From positions 61,888,100-61,952,099 of the forward strand of contig NC_089257.1 in NCBI RefSeq assembly GCF_963930625.1: a stretch of 64,000 nucleotides of DNA. The letters are read 5' to 3'. This stretch comes from Muntiacus reevesi (lineage: Eukaryota > Chordata > Mammalia > Artiodactyla > Cervidae). A program made the position numbers and the translations under genes. The notes under the pieces are model-generated. The model ran no database searches. It was not told where the DNA came from and saw only the letters and a list, made by a program, of their open reading frames with translations. Shown here in pieces: positions 35,501 to 46,690 of this stretch; position 1 is the stretch's first letter; each line of letters begins with the position of its first letter.

Positions 35501-38500
35501 TAACCCTGACTTTAATTTATTTAAATACTCCATCCGTGCCAGGGGGGATTTGAGGGGAGAAAATACCAGCGGGGGAGGCAGGTCAAGCATGGGGTCTGAG
35601 AGATGGCAGTCTTGGGCTCCAGCAAGGAGTTCTGCTCAGGTTAGCTCAGTGTGTTTGAGGCAAAAAGTCACGGAGCCAGAGCCAGATTCAGATCCCTGAA
35701 GACTGTATGCTTTGTCCATGCCACTTCAGGAAACGGCATTAAGGAGAAAAGGTCTCACGGAGTCTTGAGAAATGACCACAGTTCTTCAGGGCCGTCTCCA
35801 GCAGCCATCACACCTGCCTGACGAGACTGGACCCCATGTGAATTTTCCCCAACCAGACTTCTCAAAGGGCACCCATGCAAGAGCCTTCCCCAGCTGGGCC
35901 TCCCTCCCTGCTCCCAGCAATGCCCCTGACCTCCTACATCCCAGGAAAGAGGGGGAGAGCAGGCTGGCAGAATGCCATGATGCCCCCGGGGTAGCTGGCC
36001 TACGTCATGGGGAAACAGGTCAAACGCTCCAGTGGGTGACCGCCTGACAGCACTTCCTGCAAATCACTTACTCAACGCGCAAACCCAGACTTACCCCACC
36101 CTCTGAGGCTCAGTGGGACTTCCAGCACCGACTGGTCTGGCCCCCTTTCGTGATGAGCCCAACACCTCTATTAAGCACCCACTAAGAGAACTCACAGTCC
36201 TGCCCTTGAGGTATCAGTGTGATGGTACAATCAACACACAAGCTCAGACCACTTACAGAAGTCTTAGAGACATGTATAAGACAAAGATATACATAGTAAG
36301 ACAGATTGGTATGGTGGAAACTGAATGCTAGAAAACCGAGAGTATGCTATGCAGTAATGGAATGTTTAGAACTTGGAGTTCATTAGAAAAGGCTTTGTGG
36401 AAAACATGAGTTTTGAGCAGAATTTACAAGGAGATAATTGCCAGAGAACAGGAAGGGCATTCTAGAATCTCCTGGTAGTTGTTACTAGCATGGGTTTTGC
36501 TGTAGGACCCATGTGGGTTCAAAGCCCCACACTGCCATGTACCAGCTCTGCAGTCCTGGCAAGTCATTTGAACTCTCAGGGCTTAAGATCCTTCATTTAG
36601 AAAACAGAGGTAATAGTTACTGCGTCACTGTCACTGAGTTGTTATGCAAGTTAACTGGCATAATGTATATAAAGCACTCAGCAGTGCCTGGCATTTAGTA
36701 AGTACTTTACTGGTGACAGTTTTGTTAAAGGAGAGAAGGCATGTGCTAAAGCAGGTTGATTGGCAGTGAGGATTAGAGAAGAGTGAGGGTGGTGACCATG
36801 GTGCTATCCAGCCTAAGGACCACAGCCTCACAGATAAGGCTACCTAAGGCTTCTGGACTGGCTGGAAGAGTCAGGTGTGTCAGGGCAGGGGAGTGATGTG
36901 ATGAAATGCAAGCCTTGCTGCAGACAGTGTGGGACTGGCTCAGAGGAGTGTGGTTAGGAAGAAGGACCCATGGAGGGAAAGGTGGTTGCATCTTGTCCAG
37001 GGCCCAGCTCTGATCCCGGCAAGGACAGTGCACTGGGAGATCTGCGCTTCTAATGTCGCTTACCACCTAGGAGGATGCCCTGAAGCCCCTGCCTCCTGCC
37101 CACTCCTCCCACCACTGAGGCGGGAACACGGGGGCGACCGTCTGTGCTCCTCTCTCAACAGTACAAAAGTGCTGTTCTGTGGGAGGCCTGGGGTACAGCC
37201 ATACGTGTGTCCTGGACACACTCCCCATGTGGCTGCGGTTGTGTGTGCAGTGCGCGTGTACATGTGGAGATGAGCAGGCCAAGAGGAACAGGAGGCCACA
37301 GATGAGTAACAGCACACACTGCTGCCTCTCAGAGTATTTTTAAATGCTAAAAATACTGGCTAAAAATAGCCCCAGCTCCAAACAAGATACTTTCTCCAGG
37401 CAGATTCTGTGTGGGTCCCTGATAGGTGAGACGGGTGGAGCAGCAGGAATAAAACCCAGAGACCTCTGATCTCCAAGCATTGCTGCCCTTAGGGTCAGAG
37501 AAGGACACTCCCCTCCACATACCAAGGGAGCACCAGTTTCCCCACCAGCTGTGGCTTTCTTCCCACCTCCCAAAAACAAATCAAAATCTGAGATTCTCAG
37601 AGAGATGGAGTTGGGTAATTGGGTAGATGAGGTCAGAAAAATGTTTCTTCCTGGGGCCAAAAGGAACAGTGACCTGTTGTTGTCATGTAAAAAAATCTAG
37701 GCATTGCCTTTCCTGATAGTGGGCCAAACTAGGACTGGAGGGAGGAGGGGAGTTCGTCCGGAAGCAGTGGAAATCTACCTTCGGGCCCTCTTACCCTCAC
37801 GAATTGGGTGGATATTGGGCTCCAAGAAGGTCTGAGTCGTCCCCTCCCACCCACACGCCCAGAATGTTGTGCAAAAGTTTGTGGGTGGGTGCATTTTTGC
37901 CTGAAAAAAAATGAGTACAGGGCTTTCATCAGGTTCTCAAAATGATCTGCAGCCCTCCAAAAGTTAGAAATCTTTCGCTGCCTTCGGGGAAGCTCACCCG
38001 CTGACACTCGGCCTTGGAGACGTGTCCTCTTTGGGCCTCAAAGGCAGTTTCTCCCGAGTCCCAACTGGAGGTGGTTCCCGGGCTCCGCGCTCCGGTCCTA
38101 CCCGCCCGGGTCCGGCCCGCCCTCGGGGACTGCAGGTCTCGGTCGCGGGCTGGCCCGCCTGGTCCCGGGGGGCTGCGGGCAGCTGGGCCGGGGGTGGAAC
38201 CGCGGGAGGCGCGGGGGCGCGGCCTCCGGTCCGCGTGCCGGGGCCCGGGGGCGGGGCCGAGCGGGGCGGGGCCGGCTCCTAGCCCCGCCCCGACGATGAC
38301 GTCGCGCGGCCTGAGGCGCCGGCGGGGCCCCGAGTCGGCAGGAGCGCGAGAGCCGGCGCCGGGGCGGTTGGCGGCTCGTGCCGGGGAGGTTGAGGTGCGG
38401 GAGCGCGCGGTCGGCCCGCCGGAGCGGTTACCGCCGGGCGCCGTGGACGGCGTGCTGTGGCTGCCTGGGCGTCCGGGCCGTGGGACCTCGCGGTACTCCC

Positions 38501-41500
38501 CCGCGCCCTATTGGCCAACGTTAGGCGAGGGGCCGAGCCCGCCGCCCGCCCCCCAGCATGCGCACCTCGTACACCGTGACCCTGCCCGAGGAGCCCCCCG
38601 CCGCCCCCTTTCCCGCCCTCGCCAAGGAGCTGCGACCGCGCTCCCCTCTCTCCCCTTCTCTGCTGCTCTCCACCTTCGTGGGGCTTCTGCTCAACAAAGC
38701 CAAGGTACGCGGGGCCCTTTTCCGGGACCCTCACGCCGAGGGCTGGGGTTCTGCTTCCTTCCCGGGGTGCCCCCCTCCCACCCCCTTCCACCGCGCGCCC
38801 GCCCGGCCGGGGCACAGATTCTTCCCAGCCCCCACCCCTCCTTTCCCAGGGTCTCCCGACACGGAATGCCCCCTCCCCAGGTGATCTCACGCTTACTCGC
38901 GGCCCCCTCCCCCTTGCTGAGGTCCCTGCCCCCCACCCGTGTCCCCCGAGCCCCCCTGCCCCCTCCCTCTCCTTGACCCCAGCACCAGGTGGCTCTTGGG
39001 CTCGTAATTCCTGGCACCTATCAGGACAGGTGCAGAAAAGCGTAACCTTGACCAGTTCTCGGGGTGTGAGAGAACGGGCAGCTCGCTGGACTCTGCGGGC
39101 GTGACTCCTCCAAGGCTAAAAGCCAGCTAGAAAGGCTGGTGAGAAAGGGACCGCCTCCCCGTCACTCATCGCTAAACGCCCTCTCCCAGAGGGTGGGCAG
39201 CAGGGGTCCTTTGACCCCACGAAGGGCAAAGGAGTTGCAGACAGGGAAAGAGGTCAACATCCCTTCCCTTCCCTCCCCTCCCCTCCCCAGTTCAGCTAGG
39301 TGGGCACTGGATCCCTTCAATGATGTAGCTGCCCCAGAGTGATGCTGGGGCTAAAAGCTGGGCACTGCCCCCTCGGGGAAGGGAGAAGGGGCCAGAGCTT
39401 GACAGATCTTATGTAACAGCACAAGCTCCCGTATTGGCAGTGCGTGCACTGCCCCGTGCCAGGGCCACACCAGGCTCCTTGGCTGCAGCCAGGACTCATG
39501 GCTGACCCTCATGGCACAGGTGAAGTTAGCCGGAAAAGCCCTTTCCTGGGGTCTCAAGTGTGAAGACACAAACCTCCATCAGCCTTTCTTCTGTGGCCCG
39601 TGTTCCCAGATGTTTCCTCCATGCTCACATAGCGGCAGGGCTCTTGTTCCTTCAGTGGGTGGTGAATGCTGTCTGTTTACTAGCCGTGGAGGTGGCACCT
39701 GCCTTCTAGAACAATGGCTGCTCCTGAGTCGAATTAGGTCTTCTGATGGCTAATTTTAAGGAAGTTTTTGCCCCGAACTTTTCTCAGCTCTTTGCACTTG
39801 AGCTCCAGCAGCCCAGCTGGAGTCATTTCCTTCTCCTGCTGAGAGGCTGGCGTGCAGGGTCTCTCCCAGCTTCTCCAGTTTGGGCCTCTCCCTGTCAGCC
39901 CTGAGGTAGGATTGTTTTCCCCGTAAGAAAGGTCACTCCTGGGACATTTTGTTCCCCTCTGGAATGGAAACTGCTGACTTTCCCTGGAGCTCCTGATTTC
40001 CTATTCATGGCAGAAGAATATCTGGCTGGGCAGAGAACAGCCCTGCTCTCCCCTCCACTCCCACCCCCTGACTCTTGATACCCATCCGCCTTCTACCACA
40101 GAGTGCTTGGAAATTGGCAGGCACTTTCAAGCTCAGGAAATTTTAGACAAAGGCACAGCCCCCACCCCCAGAATTAAGAGGGTCCTGGCGAAGAAGCCTT
40201 AAAGGAGCCTCCCACATCTCTCCACCAGCCAGGCCAGACATAGGGTTAGATTCTTAAGAATAGTAACCCCGATCATGACCTGTTCTTCCTGACCTGCCTC
40301 CGCTGCTTCAGAGAGGGAAGTGTCAACACCACAGGAATGCTTCATTAGAAAGATGCCTCCAGCCTCCCATTGCCGCACCCCCACTGGTGCTATGTGACTG
40401 CTATCTCAGTCGAGGGCCCACTTTGGTGGACAGTGACAGTCATCAGCGGTAGAAGGCTTTGTTTCTGTGGCCTGTTTAGACAGATGTTGTCTGAGGCATG
40501 AGGGGCAGGTGGGGGAGGGGTGCGGAGTAGAACTGATAAAGCACTGCTGGAAAGAGGTGTTCGAGTGGGTATTCTCGGGGAGGAAGAGCAGGTATGCAGG
40601 TGTGGGCAGGCTTTAATGTTTAGTTCCAAATGAGCAACACAGACTTCAGTGTTTCTCTTGAGCCCCAGGTCTACTTCAAAAGGCTGATAAGGTCTTTGTC
40701 CAGGGAATTATCTCTGTTGTGGCCCACTGACTGGAACATCAGGGTTTAGATTGTCATAAAGGTAAGATTTAAATGTCGTGTCTGGGACCATACACTGCTG
40801 ATCTTCAGTGATGCTTGTACCCCACCTGCTGCCAATAGGCTTTTCTTTCTAGCTGCAGGTGGACAGCAGGTCTGCCTGCTGCTTTAGGTATTTCGCTCCC
40901 TACCTGTGAGTGTTAGACCTGATAACTGGCAAGGAGGGATCGTCTTACTTGTGGGGGATCAGCAGGGCAATTCCTGAGAAAAGCCCTCCTTCAGCCTGCC
41001 TCTCCCCACCCCACCCCCTTATGCTGACAACCTCATGGGCTTTGAGCTGCTGACAGCACACGGCATGAGTAATTTTAGCTGAGTTATTTCAGGCTCCTGT
41101 TCTGATCAGGGTTGAGCTGGCCCCACGCATGCCCCAGCCAGTGTTGCTCCAGAGTTGCCTGCTCCCGGGTCCCCTCCCCGAGAATGTCGGTAGCAGGCTC
41201 ATCTGTATGCTGATGCTTTAACCCTTTGAGCTGGAAGGTTATCTGACTTCTTGGAGGTTGGGCCAGGATTAGCCAAGAGACCTGGACAAACATTGCTCAG
41301 AGTCCTGTTCACTCTCCCACCCCCTCACCAGCCTCCACAAGAAGAACAAGAGCTAGAGTAGCACCTTCAGCCAGGTGCTGACCTCTGCTTGGCCGCAGGC
41401 TGCCATCAGAAGGATTCCCAGCCAGTGGCCGATCAGGATGTTGAAACCTGAACCAGGAGGGAGGATTCTCCCAGGCTCTAAACCGCCCTCAGGAGCTGAG

Positions 41501-44500
41501 CTCAGCTGGAAGGAATTCCACCTGTCTCTGGCAGTTCAGAATGGCAGGCCAACTGGAGATTTTCCCCAGCTGAAGATCTAAACTCAGTTTGGATGTTTTG
41601 TCATTGAACTTTTCAAGACCTCCATGAAGTGCTCATTATGACAGCTGCTTTAGATATCAGACATCTCAGAGTACAAATGTAGGTCATTTGAGAGAGTGCC
41701 TGGATTTGGGACCTGAAGTTTGTCAGAATCAGGTATATGAATTCCTAGCCTCCAGCTTCTAATCTCCAGTCTCCAATATGGCAGAGAATGAAAAGTATTA
41801 ACATAAAAGATGGGGGGAGTAATTACATGTCAGTTAAAAAAAGCAAAACCACATAAGTCAAGAAAAGAAAGCAAAATCTTGAAGAATGTTTTTGTCATGT
41901 GTTGAAATGACAGGCATTCCATACCCCCTTTTCCTACAATGTAAGTAGATTAAAGTTGAAGAGAGGATCATGTGTGTGGCCTGAGGCTAGTGGCTACAAC
42001 TGGCAGAAAGTTGCAGAGAGAACCTAACATAGGCCAGGCCTCTTCCTTCAGCCTGAATATGCCTCCTGTTCTTTGCTTACAGAATTCTAAGAGCGCCCAG
42101 GGTCTGGCTGGTCTTCGAAACCTTGGGAACACGGTGAGTTCTCCCCAGCCCACTTTTTTCCCGAGGTGGGACTCAGTCCATCTCAACTGGGACTGTAACC
42201 AGATGACCCTGGCTACAGCTCACTCCCTACCCCCAGGCCCATTGGTACCTGCTCTTCCTGGCTGATGTTTTATGGAGTTGCTGGACTCTGCCTTACCCCA
42301 CCCCAGCAGGAAGCACTGCTGAAGGGCAGTCGCCCTTTCAACTGATACCTCAGTCACTTTCCTGGATCCCTCTCCCCCAGGACATCCATCACTTCCCACT
42401 CACTCTGTGCAGCTGCCCGACACTCTTTTGTACACCTCTGTAGTAAATAACCAGTTACTTCACCCATGCCAGCAGTGGGGATTTGCCTCACTTCAACACT
42501 GTGACTTACAGAAAGAGGGACCTGAGGCTATGGGAGGCTTCATTTGTAGGCCAGGTGTACCAGAGGGCTCTGAGTGTTAGGTAACTAGACATGCCAGCCC
42601 GGAGTCTTTGTTCCGCTGCTGATGTCCAGTGGTCTCCCGCAGTGCTTCATGAACTCCATTCTGCAGTGCCTGAGCAACACGCGGGAGCTGAGAGACTACT
42701 GCCTGCAGCGGCTCTACCTGCGGGAGCTCAGCCACAGCAGCCGTGCCCACACGGCCCTCATGGAAGGTGAGGGCCTAGCCCTGGATGCTTTTCTACGCTA
42801 CTGTAGGAGTCGAGGGTTACATGCTTCTCTCCCATTACTCTTCCTCTGGCTTCTTTTTGTTGGGACTCTACAGAATAGAGAAAATGGCTCAGCTATCCTC
42901 CACGCCCCCCCTACCCTTTTCTTCTTCCTATAGAGTTTGCAAAACTAATCCAGACCATATGGACCTCATCCCCCAATGACGTGGTGAGCCCCTCTGAGTT
43001 CAAAACCCAGATCCAGAGATACGCACCGCGTTTCGTCGGCTATAAGTAAGGGCCTTGGGGACGTGTCCCTCCCCAGGGTGGGTGGCGACAGTAGCAGATT
43101 CGAGGGACCAGAGGTGTCGCTTACTTCCTTTTCTTCACGTTCAGTCAGCAGGATGCTCAGGAATTTCTTCGCTTCCTTCTGGACGGGCTGCACAATGAAG
43201 TGAACCGGGTCACAGCGAGGCCCAAGTCCAACCCTGAAAACCTCGACCATCTGCCGTAAGTAGGAGGAGAGGGCTGGGGCCCGAACTATGGGAACTTCTT
43301 TGGGGATAATGATTTCAGAAGAACTTTGAATATTAAGGATTTAGATGGCTAGGTCTTTACACTTATCATGGTTTCAGCTCTGACCCAATTGTCTTCCTCT
43401 CTTTGGGTCCTAGTGATGATGAGAAAGGGCGCCAGATGTGGAGAAAGTATCTAGAACGGGAGGACAGTCGGATCGGGGGTAAGTGCAGGCAAGGGGGCCG
43501 GGGGTGGGTTGCCTGCCTTCCCTGTTAACTGCTTGGCCTGAGCAGAGCATGAGAAGCCCATTCTCCCAGCATCCCTCCTGCTTCCCAGTGCCCAGGCCCC
43601 AGAGGACTGAGGTGGGAGCAGTGAGAAAGGAGACATGGCGTTTAAGCGTCGTGTATCTGTCTCTTCCCCAGATCTCTTTGTTGGGCAGCTGAAGAGCTCC
43701 CTGACGTGCACTGATTGTGGCTACTGTTCTACGGTCTTTGATCCCTTCTGGGACCTCTCTCTGCCCATTGCTAAGGTAGGCACCCCTGTCGCCCCAGTTT
43801 TGAAACTCTCGCTCTTACCCTTTCACTTCGTTGACCTCTGACCCCTCGCTTCTCTCTCCTAGCGAGGTTATCCTGAGGTGACGTTAATGGACTGCATGAG
43901 GCTCTTCACCAAAGAGGATGTGCTTGATGGCGATGAAAAGCCGGTACATCACCCTCTGTGGCAGGGAGGGCACATCTCCCAGAGTCCTCTTGGGGGCGGA
44001 CCAGCCTAGAAATTGCTGCATTCGGCCGTTGGCCTCACCCATGCGTCCTTCCCAGCTCTGTCCTGTTATGTCTTTCAGACGTGCTGTCGCTGCCGAGCCA
44101 GAAAACGGTGTATAAAGAAGTTCTCCATCCAGAGGTTCCCAAAGATCTTGGTGCTCCGTATCCTTGAGATGGTCAGGGCAGGGGCTGACGTTAGAGAGTG
44201 ACTGAGCACAGGGGGCCAGGTGAGGGCCGGCAGGGTAGGACGAGAAAACACGCTGGGCCCTCCCCTCCTCTGCCTCCTGAGACGTGTAGCGCCCTCAGGG
44301 GCTCTGTCTCCTGTGCTGACTCTGCCCTTGACTCACACCAACACCAGATCTGAAGCGGTTCTCAGAATCCAGGATACGAACCAGCAAGCTCACAACATTT
44401 GTGAATTTCCCACTAAGAGACCTGGACTTGAGGGAATTTGCTTCAGAAAACACCAGTAAGCATTTCTCAGCTGGAAGCACAGAACCAAGGCACGGGTGTC

Positions 44501-45069
44501 TGAGCTGCAGATGGGAGGCTCCAAGGTGGCGGGAAACTGCTGAGGAGAGAGAGGTGGAAATTGGGAGGAGACGCAGGACTGAGAAGGGTAGAAGGGGAGG
44601 GTGCAAGGGATACCTTGGGGCTTGACACCTCAGGCTTCCTCTTCAGACCACGCTGTTTACAACCTGTACGCTGTGTCCAATCACTCCGGAACCACCATGG
44701 GCGGCCATTACACAGCCTACTGCCGAAGTCCGGTGACAGGCGAGTGGCACACCTTCAATGACTCCAGGTGAGACCGGCCTCGGGCAGGGCTCCCGGCTGT
44801 CAGACACCCGTCCCTCACCCAGGAGCGGTCAGGGCCAGAAGGTGTGGAGCTGCCCACTAGAAGGCTCTCCAGGAGATGGCCTCGGGTGTCCAATAGGTCA
44901 GAGACGGGCCCTCCTGCTGCCCCAGCTGCGTGTCACGGGCCCCCCAGGCCGCCAGGCTGACCTGTCCTGCTCTCTCCACAGCGTCTCCCCCATGTCCTCC
45001 AGCCAAGTGCGTACCAGCGACGCCTACCTGCTCTTCTACGAGTTGGCCAGTCCGCCCTCCCGCATGTAG
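29588..45069 (+). CDS. USP2: USP2, ubiquitin-specific protease 2 (long form, USP2-69 type)
   Basis: Cysteine deubiquitinase that removes ubiquitin from targets such as FAS, MDM2/MDMX and cyclin D1 (known for the family), mainly in cytoplasm and nucleus; strongly clock-regulated. Coding exons: 29629-30405, 42083-42133, 42643-42766, 42934-43045, 43145-43255, 43414-43478, 43672-43775, 43863-43943, 44079-44157, 44348-44455, 44647-44767, 44982-45069. All junctions keep phase and give 606 residues, one more than the human form as I remember it. Residues 1-259 are a Ser/Pro/Tyr-rich, probably disordered extension. The USP domain has Cys277 (N-T-C-F-M-N box), His558 (G-G-H-Y-T-A-Y) and Asn575, with zinc-finger cysteines 426, 429, 477 and 480. 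The ATG at 29629 has A at -3 and matches the family start. The acceptor is AG at 29586-29587. Confidence 0.96.
29591..29653 (+). other. Upstream ORF overlapping the USP2-69 start
   Basis: An ATG three bases into the exon (29591) opens a 20-codon frame ending at TGA 29651-29653. This is out of frame with, and runs past, the main ATG at 29629. Its context (C at -3) is weaker than that of the main start. A ribosome using it would bypass the USP2-69 start, so it could dampen translation. Confidence 0.6.
29629..30405 (+). CDS. USP2: USP2-69-specific first coding exon
   Basis: 259 codons ending exactly at a codon boundary (ATG|GTGAGT donor at 30406), so it joins the 42083 exon in phase 0. The peptide begins M-S-Q-L-S-S-T-L-K-R-Y and is rich in Ser, Pro, Tyr and Arg with no predicted fold. 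In the family this extension directs substrate choice and localisation differently from the short form. The frame remains open past the donor to 30456, which would matter only in a read-through transcript. Confidence 0.95.
31301..31380. repeat. GGAT/GAAT-type tetranucleotide microsatellite
   Basis: Imperfect GGAT units with interspersed GAAT and GGGGGAGT variants, likely polymorphic. Confidence 0.8.
32472..32520. mobile_element. Mariner MITE remnant (right half)
   Basis: GTTTTTCTGTAACAGAAAAA followed by ACCCGAATGAATTTCCTGGT and CAGCCCAATA matches the right half of the 84-bp element at 10754. Confidence 0.7.
32740..32910. repeat. MIR-like ancient SINE
   Basis: AAGCTGCGTAACCTTAGAG is followed by the CTTGGCACTTAGTAGGTGTT segment in MIR order. 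Confidence 0.6.
36505..36715. repeat. MIR-like ancient SINE
   Basis: CAAAGCCCCACACTGCCATG, AAAACAGAGGTAATAGTTAC and AGTGCCTGGCATTTAGTAAG occur in order, which is a near full-length MIR. Confidence 0.75.
37332..37369. promoter_or_regulatory. Cluster of MEF2-like sites
   Basis: CTAAAAATAG at 37360-37369 fits the MEF2 consensus exactly. CTAAAAATAC at 37347-37356 and GTATTTTTAA near 37334 are each one base off. All three lie within about 40 bases, roughly 1.2 kb upstream of the USP2-45 exon. USP2 is abundant in muscle (known). Function here is inferred. Confidence 0.4.
38060..38720 (+). promoter_or_regulatory. USP2: CpG-island promoter of USP2-45
   Basis: Very GC- and CpG-rich. Several GC boxes lie near 38248-38290. 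A CRE-like TGACGTCG sits at 38297-38304 and an inverted CCAAT (ATTGG) near 38511, with the first coding exon of the short form inside the island. The 320-codon frame at 38014-38976 and the minus-strand frames here are products of CpG richness. Confidence 0.8.
38558..38704 (+). CDS. USP2: USP2-45-specific first coding exon
   Basis: 49 codons beginning M-R-T-S-Y-T-V-T-L-P, which I recognise as the unique N-terminus of the USP2-45 isoform, and ending L-L-N-K-A-K at a phase-0 donor (AAG|GTACGC). Joined to the shared exons from 42083 to 45069 it gives 396 residues, with the catalytic Cys at residue 67. The ATG has A at -3. A Leu-rich stretch (S-L-L-L-S-T-F-V-G-L-L-L) near the end of this exon is hydrophobic and may affect localisation. 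This short form is the strongly rhythmic, hormone-responsive product in liver and kidney (known for the family). Confidence 0.95.
38721..42082. other. USP2 intron before the shared exons
   Basis: No coding exon or strong interspersed repeat is recognised. A C/T-rich run lies near 39258-39290. The region is unusually free of ruminant repeats compared with the rest of the window. Confidence 0.5.
42083..45069 (+). CDS. USP2: USP2 shared catalytic exons
   Basis: Eleven exons (51, 124, 112, 111, 65, 104, 81, 79, 108, 121 and 88 nt) total 1044 nt, that is 347 residues plus TAG. They contain the whole USP fold: Cys box at the first codon of the 42643 exon, Q-Q-D-A-Q-E-F motif at the 43045/43145 junction, zinc ribbon C-x2-C pairs, His box in the 44647 exon and the terminal F-Y-E-L segment. 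All introns are GT-AG. The donor at 44158 (CTCC|GTATCC) is weak compared with the others. Confidence 0.96.
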
Positions 45070-45176
45070 CAACAAGGAGCTACATCCCATCCTCCCTTCC
45101 CCGTGGTGGCCCCACAACCTAAGTTTTTTTAAAAAGACCAAAAAAAGGCAAAAAAAGTCCTGACAAATAAGAGGAA

Positions 45177-45182
45177 AATAAA
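45177..45182 (+). terminator. USP2: USP2 proximal poly(A) signal
   Basis: AATAAA in an A-rich setting, 108 bases after the stop. Use relative to the distal site is unknown. Confidence 0.5.
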
Positions 45183-46684
45183 GGAAAGTGAAGCTGCAGA
45201 GCAGGAGTTGCTGCAGCCTGGCCGGAACCTGGAGTGGGGAGCCCAGTGCCCCTGAGCCCCGCCTGGTAGGGAAGATTGGCAGGATGCAGACTGAGCCAGC
45301 ACAGTGCCCTTGGCTTCTCATGTCTGCATTTGTAAGCGTGTGGTTCTTTTCCCGTGTGTGATAAACCGCAGCCCTCTGTGGGGAGAAGATCTTGTCCAAG
45401 GGCCCACTGGCCTCAGCCCAGCCCCGGCCTCCCGAGAACACAGCGCCCTCTGGAGCCTGCTGGGAGGATCGCCGCCTGGAACGCTGCCCATCTTTGCCTG
45501 GACCCGGCTCACCCATGAGCCAAGAGCCCTCTTAAGGCTGCTAACTCCAGGGGGACAGATGAGGGGACGTCTTTGAAAAAAGCTGTTTTTGATTTTTAAA
45601 AGCCCAACTTTTTTTTTTTTAATTACTGTAACTAAAGTTTTCAGACTGGAGATGCTCTCTTTCACACCTCTTCACAGCTGGGATGTTGTGCTGGTCATTT
45701 TTTTTTTTTTAATTCCTCAAGTACAACTTTTCTAGTGCTAGCCCCCAGTGGTGCTAGGTGGGAGTTGGCCGGGCCCAAGCACAGCCACAGTAGACCTGGG
45801 ATCTGACAGGTGTTGTTTTTTTTTTTTTAGTGTTTTGGATGGAATCTAGTTGCCTCCAAGAATTGTGCCTTATAGTGTTTGGGGACCAGGGGGTAACTGC
45901 CCCTCCCTGAAATATCCCTCAGCCCCTTCCCTTTTCCCCAGTGCCATGTCCAGAGCTGCCAGGGAGCTCGGGGTCACACCCACAGCCCCTGGCTCATTTC
46001 GCATTGCAGTGACGTGAAGAGAAGAGTAGGTAAAAGGAAATTCTTCTGATAGTGTATCAAGTTCTTCCTGCCAGCTTCCTCTAACCCAACCCTGGTCTGC
46101 TCCCCAGCTGTTGGAAGGATAGCATGAGCCCCTGACCCTTGAGCTTCTCTCACCTTTAATTTATTCCCCCTTAACTTGCTCCTTCGCCCCAGCCTCCCTG
46201 CCCCGCCCCCATTCTCAGAGCCTCCTGACATAGGCCCTTTGGACCGAGTTTCTCAGGGATGCCCATGCCACCCCCAGCTCCCCTTGGCATCAGTCTGCAG
46301 TTCAGCCTGGGAGCTGGAGCCTGGGTGTCTGGGGACATCTTGCCTCAGTTGTATGGTTCTTCCCCAGGGGCTTGATTTTGCTCTTAAGTCATCGGGCAAA
46401 ACTCTGTGTTGTCCCAGAGAGAAAAGCGTTGAGCACCAAGGCCTGGAGCTCTGTGCGTGGCGCCCCTTGCACACCCACACAGCCGGGCCCTGCCTGTGCC
46501 CCTCGAGGGCAGAACTCTCCCATGCTCCCAGGAGGCAGCAGAATAAGATGCCCTGAGTCTCACTGGCCTGACACCCTTCTCCAGGGAAGACCTGTGAACC
46601 TGAGCCAAAGGGCTGGTGTATACACTTGTTTACTGTGTAAGCAAGAGTAGATGAATGTGTGATGTACAGTGGAACCTTGTACAG

Positions 46685-46690
46685 AATAAA
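46685..46690 (+). terminator. USP2: USP2 distal poly(A) signal
   Basis: AATAAA preceded by GTGATGTACAGTGGAACCTT and followed by a T/G-containing stretch. It is the most likely main 3' end. Confidence 0.75.

Larger units (their letters stand above)
30406..38060. other. USP2 intron between the two alternative coding exons, left part
   Basis: No further coding exon is recognised. Contents are a GGAT-type microsatellite (31301-31380), half a mariner MITE (32472-32520), MIR copies, a 13-base G run (32946-32958) and a MEF2-like cluster (37332-37369). Frames such as 33614-34285 have no recognisable domain. Confidence 0.6.

Noticed and set aside
38279..38890. 203-codon minus-strand frame
   Set aside because: Antisense shadow of the same CpG island with low-complexity composition.
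38014..38976. 320-codon plus-strand frame
   Set aside because: It lies in the USP2-45 CpG island, is Pro/Arg/Ala/Gly-rich, overlaps the real USP2-45 exon in another frame and runs through its donor. GC-rich sequence has few stop codons.
44857..45516. 219-codon minus-strand frame
   Set aside because: Antisense to the last USP2 exon and 3'UTR, with no recognisable domain.
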